A DNA stretch of 64,000 nucleotides from CAWVSB01 sp046710535 (GTDB taxonomy: Bacteria > Pseudomonadota > Gammaproteobacteria > Pseudomonadales > CAWVSB01). Each line of letters opens with the position of its first letter. The stretch's first letter is position 1. Under the pieces are notes generated by a model. It saw only the letters and a program-made list of their open reading frames with translations, did no database searches and was not told the origin of the DNA. The stretch spans positions 1 to 64,000 of the forward strand of contig JBKEHH010000013.1 in assembly GCA_046710535.1 (NCBI GenBank), given 5' to 3'. Below, in pieces: positions 17,322-25,379 of this stretch. A program made the translations under genes and the position numbers.

Positions 17322-17900
17322 TCAAGCCATTTTTTGACATTGCCGCTTACGAAAACATTCACCGGCATGGTCATTCACCATGCCGGTGGCTTGCATAAAA
17401 GCGTAAACGATTGTTGGGCCAACAAAATTAAATCCGCGTTTTTTAAGATCTTTGCTGAGTGCGGCAGATAATTCTGTAGATACGGGGAGATCTGACTGCG
17501 ATGGCCAGCTATTTTGAATCGGCTTATTTTTGACAGCGGCCCATAAGTAATCAGAAAAACTACCGAACTCTTGCTGCAAGGCTAAAAATGCACGAGCATT
17601 TTGGCGCATGGAATAAACTTTAAGTCGATTACGAATAATTGCGGGGTTAAGTAAAATTTTATCTAGTTGTTTATCGCTATATTTGGCAAGTTTTTTAGCA
17701 TTTAAACCATCAAATAACTGACGATAAGCTTCTCGCTTACGCAGCACGGTGATCCATGATAAACCAGCTTACGCGCCTTCCAGAATCAAGAACTCAAATA
17801 GAATATTGTCGTCAAATACTGGCACGCCCCACTCTTCATCATGATATTGCTCATATAAATCATCACCTTCACACCACTGGCAACGCAATTTAGTTTTCAT
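17322..17900 (-). pseudogene. tag: DNA-3-methyladenine glycosylase I (Tag) with a TAA at codon 44
   Basis: A single frame from ATG (17898-17900) to the stop at 17322 gives 192 codons, the normal Tag length, with one internal TAA at 17769-17771. The frame reads ILEGA*AGLSWITVLRKRE, where Tag proteins have Gln (E. coli: LEGQQAGLSW), so one C-to-T change of CAA explains it. All functional residues are otherwise present: zinc ligands C7, H20 and the C-terminal VNDHAGEC pair, and the catalytic-pocket glutamate E41. A GTG at 17745-17747 could start only a truncated 141-residue protein without the N-terminal pocket. Tag removes 3-methyladenine from alkylated DNA. Confidence 0.85.
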
Positions 17901-17910
17901 TTAACCAAAA

Positions 17911-17940
17911 ACCTAAAACCTAAAACCTAAAACCTAAAAC
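17911..17940. repeat. 7-base tandem repeat (ACCTAAA, about 4.3 copies)
   Basis: Four perfect copies of ACCTAAA at 17911-17938 plus two more bases. The array overlaps the stop codon of the small membrane protein gene (TAG on the minus strand) and ends about 10 bases before the tag start codon. Each unit on the coding strand contains AGG, so unit loss or gain could alter the spacing of a ribosome site for tag. Confidence 0.85.
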
Positions 17941-18110
17941 ATTTCATAAAGAAGGCGAGAAATTAACGAGATAAAAACTAGGATGATCAACCATTTAGAC
18001 AATGAACCTTGCTGCTCATCGTTTAACGGCTTTGCTCTGCCTTCTAATAACTTCGTTATTAAAAATAAGGCTGCAAACAATATTAGTAAGATGAATAGTA
18101 AATCACCCAT
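17934..18110 (-). CDS. Small two-helix membrane protein, hypothetical
   Basis: A 58-residue protein with two predicted membrane helices (LLFILLILFAALFLITKLL and WLIILVFISLISRLLY) joined by a short polar loop with KPLNDEQQGS. The start is the ATG giving MGDLLF, with TGAGG 6 bases upstream; a TTG four codons earlier is less likely. No family recognised. It may be cotranscribed with tag, whose start lies 33 bases downstream, beyond the 7-base repeat. Confidence 0.55.
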   Translation of the reverse strand: MGDLLFILLILFAALFLITKLLEGRAKPLNDEQQGSLSKWLIILVFISLISRLLYEMF

Positions 18111-18138
18111 GACATACCTCAATGGAGTGGAAAGCGGT

Positions 18139-19761
18139 TTAAGAAACTACTTTGGACAAATAACTGCCGGCTTCACTTGCTGGCACTGGCTTACTATACA
18201 GATATCCTTGCAGTAATTTACAACCTAAGTTCGCCAGCGCCAAGCGCTGAACTTCAGTTTCAACGCCTTCGGCAATAACATCTAAAGACAAATTCTTACC
18301 TAATTCGATAATTGATTTAACAATACTCTTATCGCTGTCATTGATCGCAACATCTTGCACTAAAGAGCGGTCAATTTTCAGTCTAGCGACGGGTAACCGC
18401 TTCAAGTAACTCAAAGATGAATAGCCCGTGCCAAAATCATCAATAGACGACAACACACCTAAGTCATTTAGCTTTTTTAAAATTTGAATGGTTTGTTCAG
18501 TATCTTGCAACACCGAGCTTTCAGTGATTTCTACATGAAGCATACTCGCTGGTAAATCATATTTTTTCAGTACATCAACAATACTTTCTGCCAATGTATC
18601 ATTTAAGAAATTTAACGCCGATAAATTAACCGACATAGGAACAAGCTGTAAACCTTGCTCTCGCCACATAGACATTTGCAAACACGCCTTATCCATTACC
18701 CAGCGATCAAGCTCCACAATCAATCCAGACCGTTCAGCGATAGAAATAAACTGATCGGGCATAATCGTCCCTAACTCGGGATGACTCCAGCGCACTAATG
18801 CCTCAAAACCGATAATATCGCCGCTAGCGCTATCATTTTGTGGCTGAAAATGAAGTACTAACTGGCCATCGCTAATCGCTGAGCGCAAATCTGCTTCAAT
18901 TTTTGTTTTGCTGCCAAAATCATCCCAGCTATCAACATTGGCATAGCGGAAACAACCTTTACCCGCATGTTTAGCCACAGCTAAGGCCGAGCGCGCTGCT
19001 TGCATAGCCTTAGCTAAGGTATCGCCGTGCTCCGGCACCATACAAATACCTACACTGGTACCCACCGACACATTATTGCCACCAATATCATAGGGCGCTG
19101 ACACTATTTCAATGATCCACTGAGCGGTTTGTTCTACTTCAAGTTTATTAGCCGGCTCTATTATGGCAATAGCAAACTCATCACTGCTTTGGCGCGACAC
19201 TATATCGGTATCACTGAGAACACTTAGTAGCCTGGTCGAAACTTGACGGAGTAAATTATCGCCACCGTTATGACCTAAATAGTCATTAACAAATTTAAAA
19301 CGATCCAAATTCATATATAAGATAGCAAGAGACTGTTCATGCTTTTGCACGCGAATAACATCGCGGCGCAAATTCTCTTGAAAGAAAGCTCTATTAGGTA
19401 ACCCAGTTAGACTGTCGTAATAAGCGAGTTTTTCCAATTCATCTTCTGCCGCGCGCTTATCAGTAATATCTTGCGCCATCACCACATAATGAGTAACGCT
19501 TCTGTCGTCGGTTTCAATTAAGCCAAGCTCTAAGGCAATACAGCGTGAACTACCAACACAGTTAACTCCGCTTAGCTCTTCTTGCCATTGCCCAAAGCGA
19601 TCTACCTTCATCCACCAGCTGTCCCCTAAGTTTGCTGTTGGCGAATCAGTTAACTCAAACCCGGTAAACAATTGACCAACAATATTCTCTTGCTGCCAAT
19701 CACCCATCGCTAGTGCCGTCGCATTTATGTCCATAACCATTCGGTTTTCATCTAGAATCAA
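18139..19761 (-). CDS. PAS-GGDEF-EAL protein with degenerate GGDEF (SSDEF); start unclear
   Basis: A membrane-free signalling protein of 540 or more residues. It holds a PAS domain, a GGDEF domain (LAYYDSLTGLPNRAFF onward) and an EAL domain. The GGDEF signature reads SSDEF, so it should not make cyclic di-GMP. The EAL motif is intact (FEALVRW, plus DDFGTGYSSL and the KIDRSLV lysine), so phosphodiesterase activity is likely. The PAS homology continues about 18 codons upstream of the TTG at 19761 (LLRKVFDATRQG) to a TAA at 19828-19830, but no ATG, GTG or TTG lies there. The true start may be ATT, or the N-terminus has been lost. Confidence 0.8.
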   Translation of the reverse strand: MILDENRMVMDINATALAMGDWQQENIVGQLFTGFELTDSPTANLGDSWWMKVDRFGQWQEELSGVNCVGSSRCIALELGLIETDDRSVTHYVVMAQDITDKRAAEDELEKLAYYDSLTGLPNRAFFQENLRRDVIRVQKHEQSLAILYMNLDRFKFVNDYLGHNGGDNLLRQVSTRLLSVLSDTDIVSRQSSDEFAIAIIEPANKLEVEQTAQWIIEIVSAPYDIGGNNVSVGTSVGICMVPEHGDTLAKAMQAARSALAVAKHAGKGCFRYANVDSWDDFGSKTKIEADLRSAISDGQLVLHFQPQNDSASGDIIGFEALVRWSHPELGTIMPDQFISIAERSGLIVELDRWVMDKACLQMSMWREQGLQLVPMSVNLSALNFLNDTLAESIVDVLKKYDLPASMLHVEITESSVLQDTEQTIQILKKLNDLGVLSSIDDFGTGYSSLSYLKRLPVARLKIDRSLVQDVAINDSDKSIVKSIIELGKNLSLDVIAEGVETEVQRLALANLGCKLLQGYLYSKPVPASEAGSYLSKVVS

Positions 19762-19844
19762 AATGCCCTGACGCGTTGCATCAAATACTTTTCTTAATAA
19801 GTCACTAGATAAAATTGGGATACCCTCTTAACACCAAACAGGAG

Positions 19845-19869
19845 ATATGAAATATGAAATATGAAATAT
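19845..19869. repeat. 7-base tandem repeat (ATATGAA, about 3.6 copies)
   Basis: Three perfect ATATGAA units followed by ATAT, in the gap between the EAL gene and the AB hydrolase gene. It lies upstream of the EAL gene, about 15 bases beyond the TAA that closes its frame. A second array with a unit of the same length but different sequence lies at 17911. Confidence 0.8.
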
Positions 19870-20002
19870 CGACGCGCCATTTAAAACCAGTAACCTTGCG
19901 GCGTAAATAGCTTTTGTGCAATTAAACCGCTAATCCTTTGAATAAGTTCGGTGATGGGTTAACTTTGTTGTGCTAAGCCATTCAACTACGTAGCACTTAG
20001 GC

Positions 20003-20998
20003 ATGACAAGCAACACTAACACAAACCAACCGATAACTTTCTCTCCACCCCGCTGGTTGCGCAACCCGCATATTCAATCCATTGTCTCTAGCACACTGCC
20101 ACGTAAGTTATTGGTAAAGCGCAAAGCTAAAACTATGCTGGCTAATACCCAGCAAGAAATCATTCAATGCAATGACGGCATTAGATTACTTGGCGCATAC
20201 AGCCATAATGCTGCCAATGAAAAGCTGCTAATTATGGTTCATGGCTGGGAAGGCTGTATTGAATCTAACTATATGCTGTCGGTGGCGGCGCACTTGTATT
20301 CCCAGGGTTATTCAGTGTTTCGATTAAATCTGCGTGATCACGGCAATAGCAGCCACTTAAATGAGCGGCCTTATAACTCAGCTAGATTGGCAGAAATTCT
20401 CGATGCTATGGAAGCAATTCAGCGCCTACACCCTCACCATAGCAATTATCTAGTTGGTTTTTCATTGGGCGGTAACTTTAGTCTACGCATTGCCGCTAAT
20501 GCGCATCAGCGTAAGTGTCGCTTTAACAAAATTATTGCCGTATGCCCTGTTATTAGCCCAGCCCATACTATGCAAAGCTTAGAAACAGGGTTGCCGCTTT
20601 ATCACAACCATTTTGTCTCCCTATGGAAAAACTCACTCATTAACAAGCTTGAGCACTTTCCAGAATTAGGCTACGAAGAAAAGTTAAAGCCACTGAGCAC
20701 TTTACAGGCAATGAACGAATATTTTATCCCTCATCTGACTGACTACGACACTTTGCCAGCGTATTTCGATGCTTACAGCTTAGGCGGTAACTATTTACAG
20801 GACTTATCTATCCCTACGCATATTATCACCAGCTCTGACGACCCAGTAGTATTGTGTGAGGACTTAAATTTAATTACTGCAAAGCCAGCTAACTTGAGTA
20901 TCGAAATAACCCAATACGGCGGCCATTGTGCGTTTATCGAAAACACCAAGTTAGACAGTTGGATAGATAGACGAATCGATCAGTTACTACAAAGCTAA
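20003..20998 (+). CDS. Alpha/beta hydrolase, YheT family
   Basis: A 331-residue soluble hydrolase of the AB-hydrolase-4 group (YheT/EMB8). The N-terminus has the family block RWLRNPHIQSI. The oxyanion segment is MVHGWEG, the nucleophile is S154 in VGFSLGGN, the acid is in TSSDDPVV and the histidine in YGGHCAF. Members are esterases of unclear natural substrate. It converges with the next gene, with the stop codons overlapping by 4 bases. Confidence 0.88.
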   Translation: MTSNTNTNQPITFSPPRWLRNPHIQSIVSSTLPRKLLVKRKAKTMLANTQQEIIQCNDGIRLLGAYSHNAANEKLLIMVHGWEGCIESNYMLSVAAHLYSQGYSVFRLNLRDHGNSSHLNERPYNSARLAEILDAMEAIQRLHPHHSNYLVGFSLGGNFSLRIAANAHQRKCRFNKIIAVCPVISPAHTMQSLETGLPLYHNHFVSLWKNSLINKLEHFPELGYEEKLKPLSTLQAMNEYFIPHLTDYDTLPAYFDAYSLGGNYLQDLSIPTHIITSSDDPVVLCEDLNLITAKPANLSIEITQYGGHCAFIENTKLDSWIDRRIDQLLQS

Positions 20999-21468
20999 AC
21001 GACAGCAGACAAATTCCACTCTGCTTTTGCCACCGCCTTTATCAGCAACTCATACATCTGATCCATAATTTGTTGATTCATCCGAATATTAACCCCTTGC
21101 CCCTCTTTCGGCGCCAAGCCAAAAGTGACCGTTGAATTCTTATGCTCAGTAATGGTGATTTTTGACACCAATATGCCTTCTTGCGGCAGGGGAAATTCAG
21201 CACCGTACTCTTGGAACGGCTTATCGTGATCAATTTTGTGGGCAGATTTTTTAGGCGCTTGTTGCTCTTTCGGTTGGCTTTTTAGCTTTTGAATTTCAGC
21301 TTTTTCAGCTTTACCCATCTGCTTGTTTAGCACTTTGAACAATAATTGAACATATCGTCGAGTCAGCCACATTCTGTACTCTTCGCCATCAGTGGTATTG
21401 GTGCGGAACAATATTCTGTCCTCAACCGAGTCAAAGGTTACTGTCATCTGATGCAGTTGATTGGCCAT
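20995..21468 (-). CDS. Conserved hypothetical protein
   Basis: About 157 residues, no signal peptide. The start at the ATG giving MANQLHQM is chosen because the conserved-looking part begins there; 24 further residues upstream are open. Two beta-rich blocks (VTFDSVEDRILFRTNTT and LVSKITITEHKNSTVTFG) flank a lysine- and glutamine-rich linker at residues 55-85. A helix with EYRMWLTRRYVQLLF stands between. I do not recognise a named family; similar short proteins occur in related gammaproteobacteria as far as I recall. Confidence 0.65.
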   Translation of the reverse strand: MANQLHQMTVTFDSVEDRILFRTNTTDGEEYRMWLTRRYVQLLFKVLNKQMGKAEKAEIQKLKSQPKEQQAPKKSAHKIDHDKPFQEYGAEFPLPQEGILVSKITITEHKNSTVTFGLAPKEGQGVNIRMNQQIMDQMYELLIKAVAKAEWNLSAVV

Positions 21469-21702
21469 ATCTGTTAATAAATCTCCTAAACGGGAAAATA
21501 GGTCTACACTGGATCGAAAGCTATAAAATCTGAAACGCACTCTAGTTTACCAAGATCGAGTCAATTTTCGTCAACAAAGCGAAATAAAGTGCAATTATTG
21601 ACAACAAAAACCTGACGTATTTTGAAATAAGCAAGATTTATGGCTCTTAATCATCATAATATGTAAGCATAAATAATAATTTTACTGCAAAGGGGTACGT
21701 CT

Positions 21703-22329
21703 ATGAAATGGCAAACAATAATTCTTAGCATGTTATTTTTAACCAGCAACCTAGTATTTGCCGAAGCAGACCTAAGCGCAGGGAAAGCAAGTTACGGCAT
21801 GTGCGCCAGCTGCCACGGCGCCGACGGCGCAGGTAATACAGCTATGAATGCTCCCGCATTGAATGGTCAAGCCGCTGAATACATTGCTCGCCAACTGAAC
21901 AACTACAAATCAGGTGTTCGCGGTGGCGAGGCCGGTGATATGTATGGCGCCCAAATGAAAGGCATGGCAGTAACATTGACTGCTGTAGCTGTTGATGATG
22001 TTTCTAACTATATTGCCTCGTTGCCAGCAACTGCGGTTGCCAGTATCCAAGAAGGTGATTTGCACAAGGGAAATAATGCTTATCAAGGTAAATGTGGCGC
22101 TTGCCACGGCGGCAAAGCCCAAGGTAACGAGCTAATGAATGCGCCAGCACTGGCTAACTTAGACAGTGCTTATATCGCTCGCCAAATTGCCAATTATAAA
22201 GGTGGCCTGCGCGGCAGCCATCCAGACGATCGATTCGGTAAACAGATGAAGATGATGGCCAATGTAATCGCTAATGATGAAGAGCTGACCAACATTATCG
22301 CCTATATTCACTCGATCCCAGCGAGCTAA
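21703..22329 (+). CDS. Di-haem cytochrome c4-like protein
   Basis: A 208-residue periplasmic electron carrier with a signal peptide (cleaved after LVFA). Two tandem class I cytochrome domains each have a haem c site: CASCH (C34-H38) and CGACH (C131-H135). Methionine-rich segments (QMKGMAV and KQMKMMAN) supply the axial ligands, as in cytochrome c4. The two halves share PALNGQAAEYIARQL and PALANLDSAYIARQI, evidence of internal duplication. It is the first gene of a three-gene operon (RBS AAAGGGG) and could feed electrons to or from the peroxidase-like enzyme next to it. Confidence 0.9.
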   Translation: MKWQTIILSMLFLTSNLVFAEADLSAGKASYGMCASCHGADGAGNTAMNAPALNGQAAEYIARQLNNYKSGVRGGEAGDMYGAQMKGMAVTLTAVAVDDVSNYIASLPATAVASIQEGDLHKGNNAYQGKCGACHGGKAQGNELMNAPALANLDSAYIARQIANYKGGLRGSHPDDRFGKQMKMMANVIANDEELTNIIAYIHSIPAS

Positions 22330-22348
22330 GCGCGGGCTAACGCAGACA

Positions 22349-23593
22349 ATGAAATTATCGGGCATACAAAACTTAGCCAAACTAGCCGTCGTATTTACGC
22401 TACTAATTTGCAGCGGGCAAATACAAGCCGATGGCATTGACGCAAAAGAATTTGCGTTAGCTAGTAATTGTCCGCCAAGTTTTGAAAAAATGCCGAATAA
22501 CACTTGTGAGCTAAGAACCGTTTACCAATTTTATGACTCGCTAGGCGATCATGGTATTGGCGGCCTGCAAACTTCGCTGCCAACAGAGCGCGACGGCTTT
22601 AGCCCTGAGCAAATTGATCTTGGCCGCTACTTATTTTTTGACCCTCTGCTATCTGGCGATGGCACATTGTCGTGCGCCAGCTGCCACCAGCCGGACAAAG
22701 GTTTTGCTGACGGCAGAGCACTTAGTGTAGGCATTAATGGCGCCCTTGCCACTCGCAGTGCGCCCACACTGTGGAATGTAGCCTTTCTAAAGAGTTTTTT
22801 TTGGGATGCACGCGCCTCAACACTCGAAGAACAAGTTGTCGGGCCATTATATAGCCCGATTGAAATGGGTAATAACCCGGTAAAACTATTAAGCGACTTA
22901 AATAGTAATGAGTTATATACAAAACTATTTAACGGCGCATTTCCCAATAGCAGTGAAGCAATAACCCTAAAGGAAATCTACACCTCAATTATTGCTTTTC
23001 AAACCTCACTGATTTCGCTTAACAGTCGCTATGACCAATATGCCCACGGCAACCATAACGCCTTAAGCCCGAGTGAATTAGAAGGCATGAATATTTATCG
23101 CTCGTTTGTGGCTCGTTGTAGCGAATGTCATACCCCGCCGCTATTCACCAACCAACAGATAGCGGTTATTGGCACGCCAGAGCCTGCAGGCATGCCATTA
23201 GATATTGGTGCAGAGCAAACTTATAACGCCCCCAAACTTAAAGGCGGCTTTAAAGTACCCACCTTACGTAATATAGAAAAAACCGCGCCCTATATGCATT
23301 CAGGTCATTTTGAAACTTTGCGCGAGTCAGTAGAATTTTATACAAAAGGCCGCGGCCATGCGGTGCCAGAAGGCGTTGCAATGCAATTGCATTGGCACAT
23401 TTGGGAGCCCGATTTAACCGAAGATGAACTAGATAGAATTGTCGATTTTCTTCTTACTTTAACTGACGAAACATTTATGCCGGTGACGCCTAATAAAGTG
23501 CCATCGGGTTTAATACCGCTGAATAATCCAAAAGATTATTCAACAGAATTATCACATTCAATAATAAAACTAAAACAAGAGGAACGGTCATGA
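22349..23593 (+). CDS. Di-haem cytochrome c peroxidase / MauG-like protein
   Basis: A 414-residue exported protein of the CcpA/MauG family. Two haem c sites are CASCH (C109-H113) and CSECH (C257-H261). LGRYLFFDPLLSGDGTLSC and TLWNVAF are typical of the N-terminal domain, and FKVPTLRNIEKTAPYMHSG of the C-terminal one. The family includes hydrogen peroxide reductases and MauG, which oxidises protein residues. The extra N-terminal 80 residues (two cysteines, C41 and C53) are unusual for a plain peroxidase and favour a MauG-like role. It follows the c4 gene by 19 bases; its stop overlaps the next start (ATGA). Confidence 0.88.
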   Translation: MKLSGIQNLAKLAVVFTLLICSGQIQADGIDAKEFALASNCPPSFEKMPNNTCELRTVYQFYDSLGDHGIGGLQTSLPTERDGFSPEQIDLGRYLFFDPLLSGDGTLSCASCHQPDKGFADGRALSVGINGALATRSAPTLWNVAFLKSFFWDARASTLEEQVVGPLYSPIEMGNNPVKLLSDLNSNELYTKLFNGAFPNSSEAITLKEIYTSIIAFQTSLISLNSRYDQYAHGNHNALSPSELEGMNIYRSFVARCSECHTPPLFTNQQIAVIGTPEPAGMPLDIGAEQTYNAPKLKGGFKVPTLRNIEKTAPYMHSGHFETLRESVEFYTKGRGHAVPEGVAMQLHWHIWEPDLTEDELDRIVDFLLTLTDETFMPVTPNKVPSGLIPLNNPKDYSTELSHSIIKLKQEERS

Positions 23594-25098
23594 GCATAGG
23601 AAAAATTTTCGGCTTAGTAGTAATAGCGGCAGCTTTTGCCGCTGGTGCTTACTACGGTGAAACAACCAGTTCTGCAGCCCCCACTATTACATCAAACGAG
23701 GGCCCTAGTTATGGCGGCAGTGAAACTAACACCGCGCAGCTAGGTAAAAGTGCTGTTATTAAGCGCACTAGCGAAGGCACAATTCATGTGGTTGAAGACG
23801 GTCAGTCAATCCAAGATGCCGTAAAGAAAGCTCAGCCTGGCGACACTATCCAGGTAATGCCGGGTACCTATTCTGAAACTGTTTATATCGATAAAGATGA
23901 TATTCGTTTGGTTGGAGTAATTATAGAAGGTAAGCGGGCCACCCTTGATGGCCTAGGTAAACTAAACGATGCGATTTTGTATTCGGGTAATAATATTGTG
24001 ATAGAAAACTTCCGCATTACCAAATACAAAGGCAACGGTATTATGGGGCAGGCGGGTAATAATTTTGAAATCCGCAATAACATTATTGTCGACACTGGCG
24101 TTTACGGTATCTTTCCTCAGTTAGGTCAAAACGGTTTGATTGAATATAATATTGTTAGCGGTATTGAAGACGCGGCTATTTATGTTGGTATGAGCGATAA
24201 CATTCATGTCTCCCACAATGATGTATTTGATAATGTCGCCGGCATTGAAATAGAAAATTCACGCCATGCTATTGTTGAAAATAACTACGTGCATAACAAT
24301 ACCGGTGGTTTGCTAGCCTTTATTACCCCTGGCCTACCGATAAAAACAACTTTTGACGTTATCTTCCGGAACAACTTAGTTGTTGATAATAACCATGTTA
24401 ACTTTGCAGCACCCGGATCAACTGTTGGCGGCATTCTTGCCGGCACAGGTATTCTTATTATGGCTGCCGATGAAGTGATTGTTGAAAACAATATAATTAC
24501 TGGCAACAAAGCAGCGGGTATTATTATTACTGACCACTACAACGCCCCAAATACTACAATTGATCCAGGCTCTGACCCCTATTCAGACAAAGTGATGATT
24601 TTAGATAACGTAATGGATAACAATGGTTACGATACTGACCCTATAATAAAAGCTTACATGTTGAGCAAGCTTAAAACTGGCAACCCAGATATCGTTCGTA
24701 TTGGGCCAACCAAAGACAGCTGCATTGTTAATCGTCACCGCTATGTGACGGTTGGTGTCGACGAAAGCTTTGGCGAGTGCGCGTTTACTAACACTGACAA
24801 CATTAGCACTTACTTATTAGCCGAACCTGCCGCGCCACGTGTTATTGCCCCGGGCGAGAAAGGTAAAATTGCATACTTAGGTGTCTGTGCAGGCTGTCAT
24901 ACCTACACTGGGCGGATGATTGGACCACCAGTACAAATTATTCAAGCTTTATATATGGATAACCCAGCGGGCCTTGCTGAATACATAGCGGCGCCAGTTA
25001 AAAAGCGTGACGACTACCCTGAAATGCCGCCACAAAATTACCTAGATGAAGAAACGCGTTTAGCGGTCGCAGAATACATGCTTAGCCGAACTAACTAA
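23590..25098 (+). CDS. Right-handed beta-helix protein with C-terminal haem c site
   Basis: A 502-residue exported protein with an N-terminal hydrophobic signal or anchor. Residues 60-310 form a parallel beta-helix: DGQSIQDAVKKAQPGDTI, then NNIVIENF-type rungs, IYVGMSDNIHVSHNDVFDN, VAGIEIENSRHAIVENN, NNTGGLLAF and NFAAPGSTVGG. This matches the family I know as TIGR03805, whose members pair with a c-type cytochrome and have no known function. Here a cytochrome domain is fused at the C-terminus: CAGCH (C433-H437) with axial Met about residue 479 (PEMPP). The start overlaps the peroxidase stop, so the two are translationally coupled. Beta-helices usually bind or cleave polysaccharide; that is inference only. 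Confidence 0.85.
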   Translation: MSIGKIFGLVVIAAAFAAGAYYGETTSSAAPTITSNEGPSYGGSETNTAQLGKSAVIKRTSEGTIHVVEDGQSIQDAVKKAQPGDTIQVMPGTYSETVYIDKDDIRLVGVIIEGKRATLDGLGKLNDAILYSGNNIVIENFRITKYKGNGIMGQAGNNFEIRNNIIVDTGVYGIFPQLGQNGLIEYNIVSGIEDAAIYVGMSDNIHVSHNDVFDNVAGIEIENSRHAIVENNYVHNNTGGLLAFITPGLPIKTTFDVIFRNNLVVDNNHVNFAAPGSTVGGILAGTGILIMAADEVIVENNIITGNKAAGIIITDHYNAPNTTIDPGSDPYSDKVMILDNVMDNNGYDTDPIIKAYMLSKLKTGNPDIVRIGPTKDSCIVNRHRYVTVGVDESFGECAFTNTDNISTYLLAEPAAPRVIAPGEKGKIAYLGVCAGCHTYTGRMIGPPVQIIQALYMDNPAGLAEYIAAPVKKRDDYPEMPPQNYLDEETRLAVAEYMLSRTN

Positions 25099-25115
25099 GC
25101 GTTTATTTTCAATAC

Positions 25116-25148
25116 AAAAAAAGGGCTGCGATTGCAGCCCTTTTTTTT
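25116..25148. terminator. Bidirectional terminator after the cytochrome operon
   Basis: GGGCTGC/GCAGCCC stem (25123-25140) with loop GATT, flanked by A7 and T8 runs, between the beta-helix gene and the convergent DUF1653 gene. Confidence 0.9.
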
Positions 25149-25154
25149 GTCGTG

Positions 25155-25379
25155 TTATTTAAGCTCCAGACTATGTAAAAACTTAAACCGCGGCAGCTCT
25201 TTGCCATCAATCGCTATCGACTCAATAAACATGCTTAAGGGGCGCACCCATAATGCCATGTCGCCATACAGCGGACGGTAAACCACTAGTTTTTCTTCAG
25301 TTTCACTGTGAGTGGCCACATCGATTACTTGGTATTTATTACCCTTGTAATGCTCATACACACCGGCTTTAACAGTCAT
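25155..25379 (-). CDS. DUF1653 family protein
   Basis: A 74-residue protein with the DUF1653 core: GVYEHYKGNKYQVIDVATHSE, LVVYRPLYGD and LWVRPLSMF. The fold is a small beta-barrel; function unknown. Its start overlaps the uup stop by one base (TAATG), so it is cotranscribed and translationally coupled with uup. Confidence 0.88.
   Translation of the reverse strand: MTVKAGVYEHYKGNKYQVIDVATHSETEEKLVVYRPLYGDMALWVRPLSMFIESIAIDGKELPRFKFLHSLELK

Noticed and set aside
17911..17938. Telomere-like ACCTAAA array as a replicon end
   Set aside because: Only four units, with intact genes on both sides; no hairpin or end structure.
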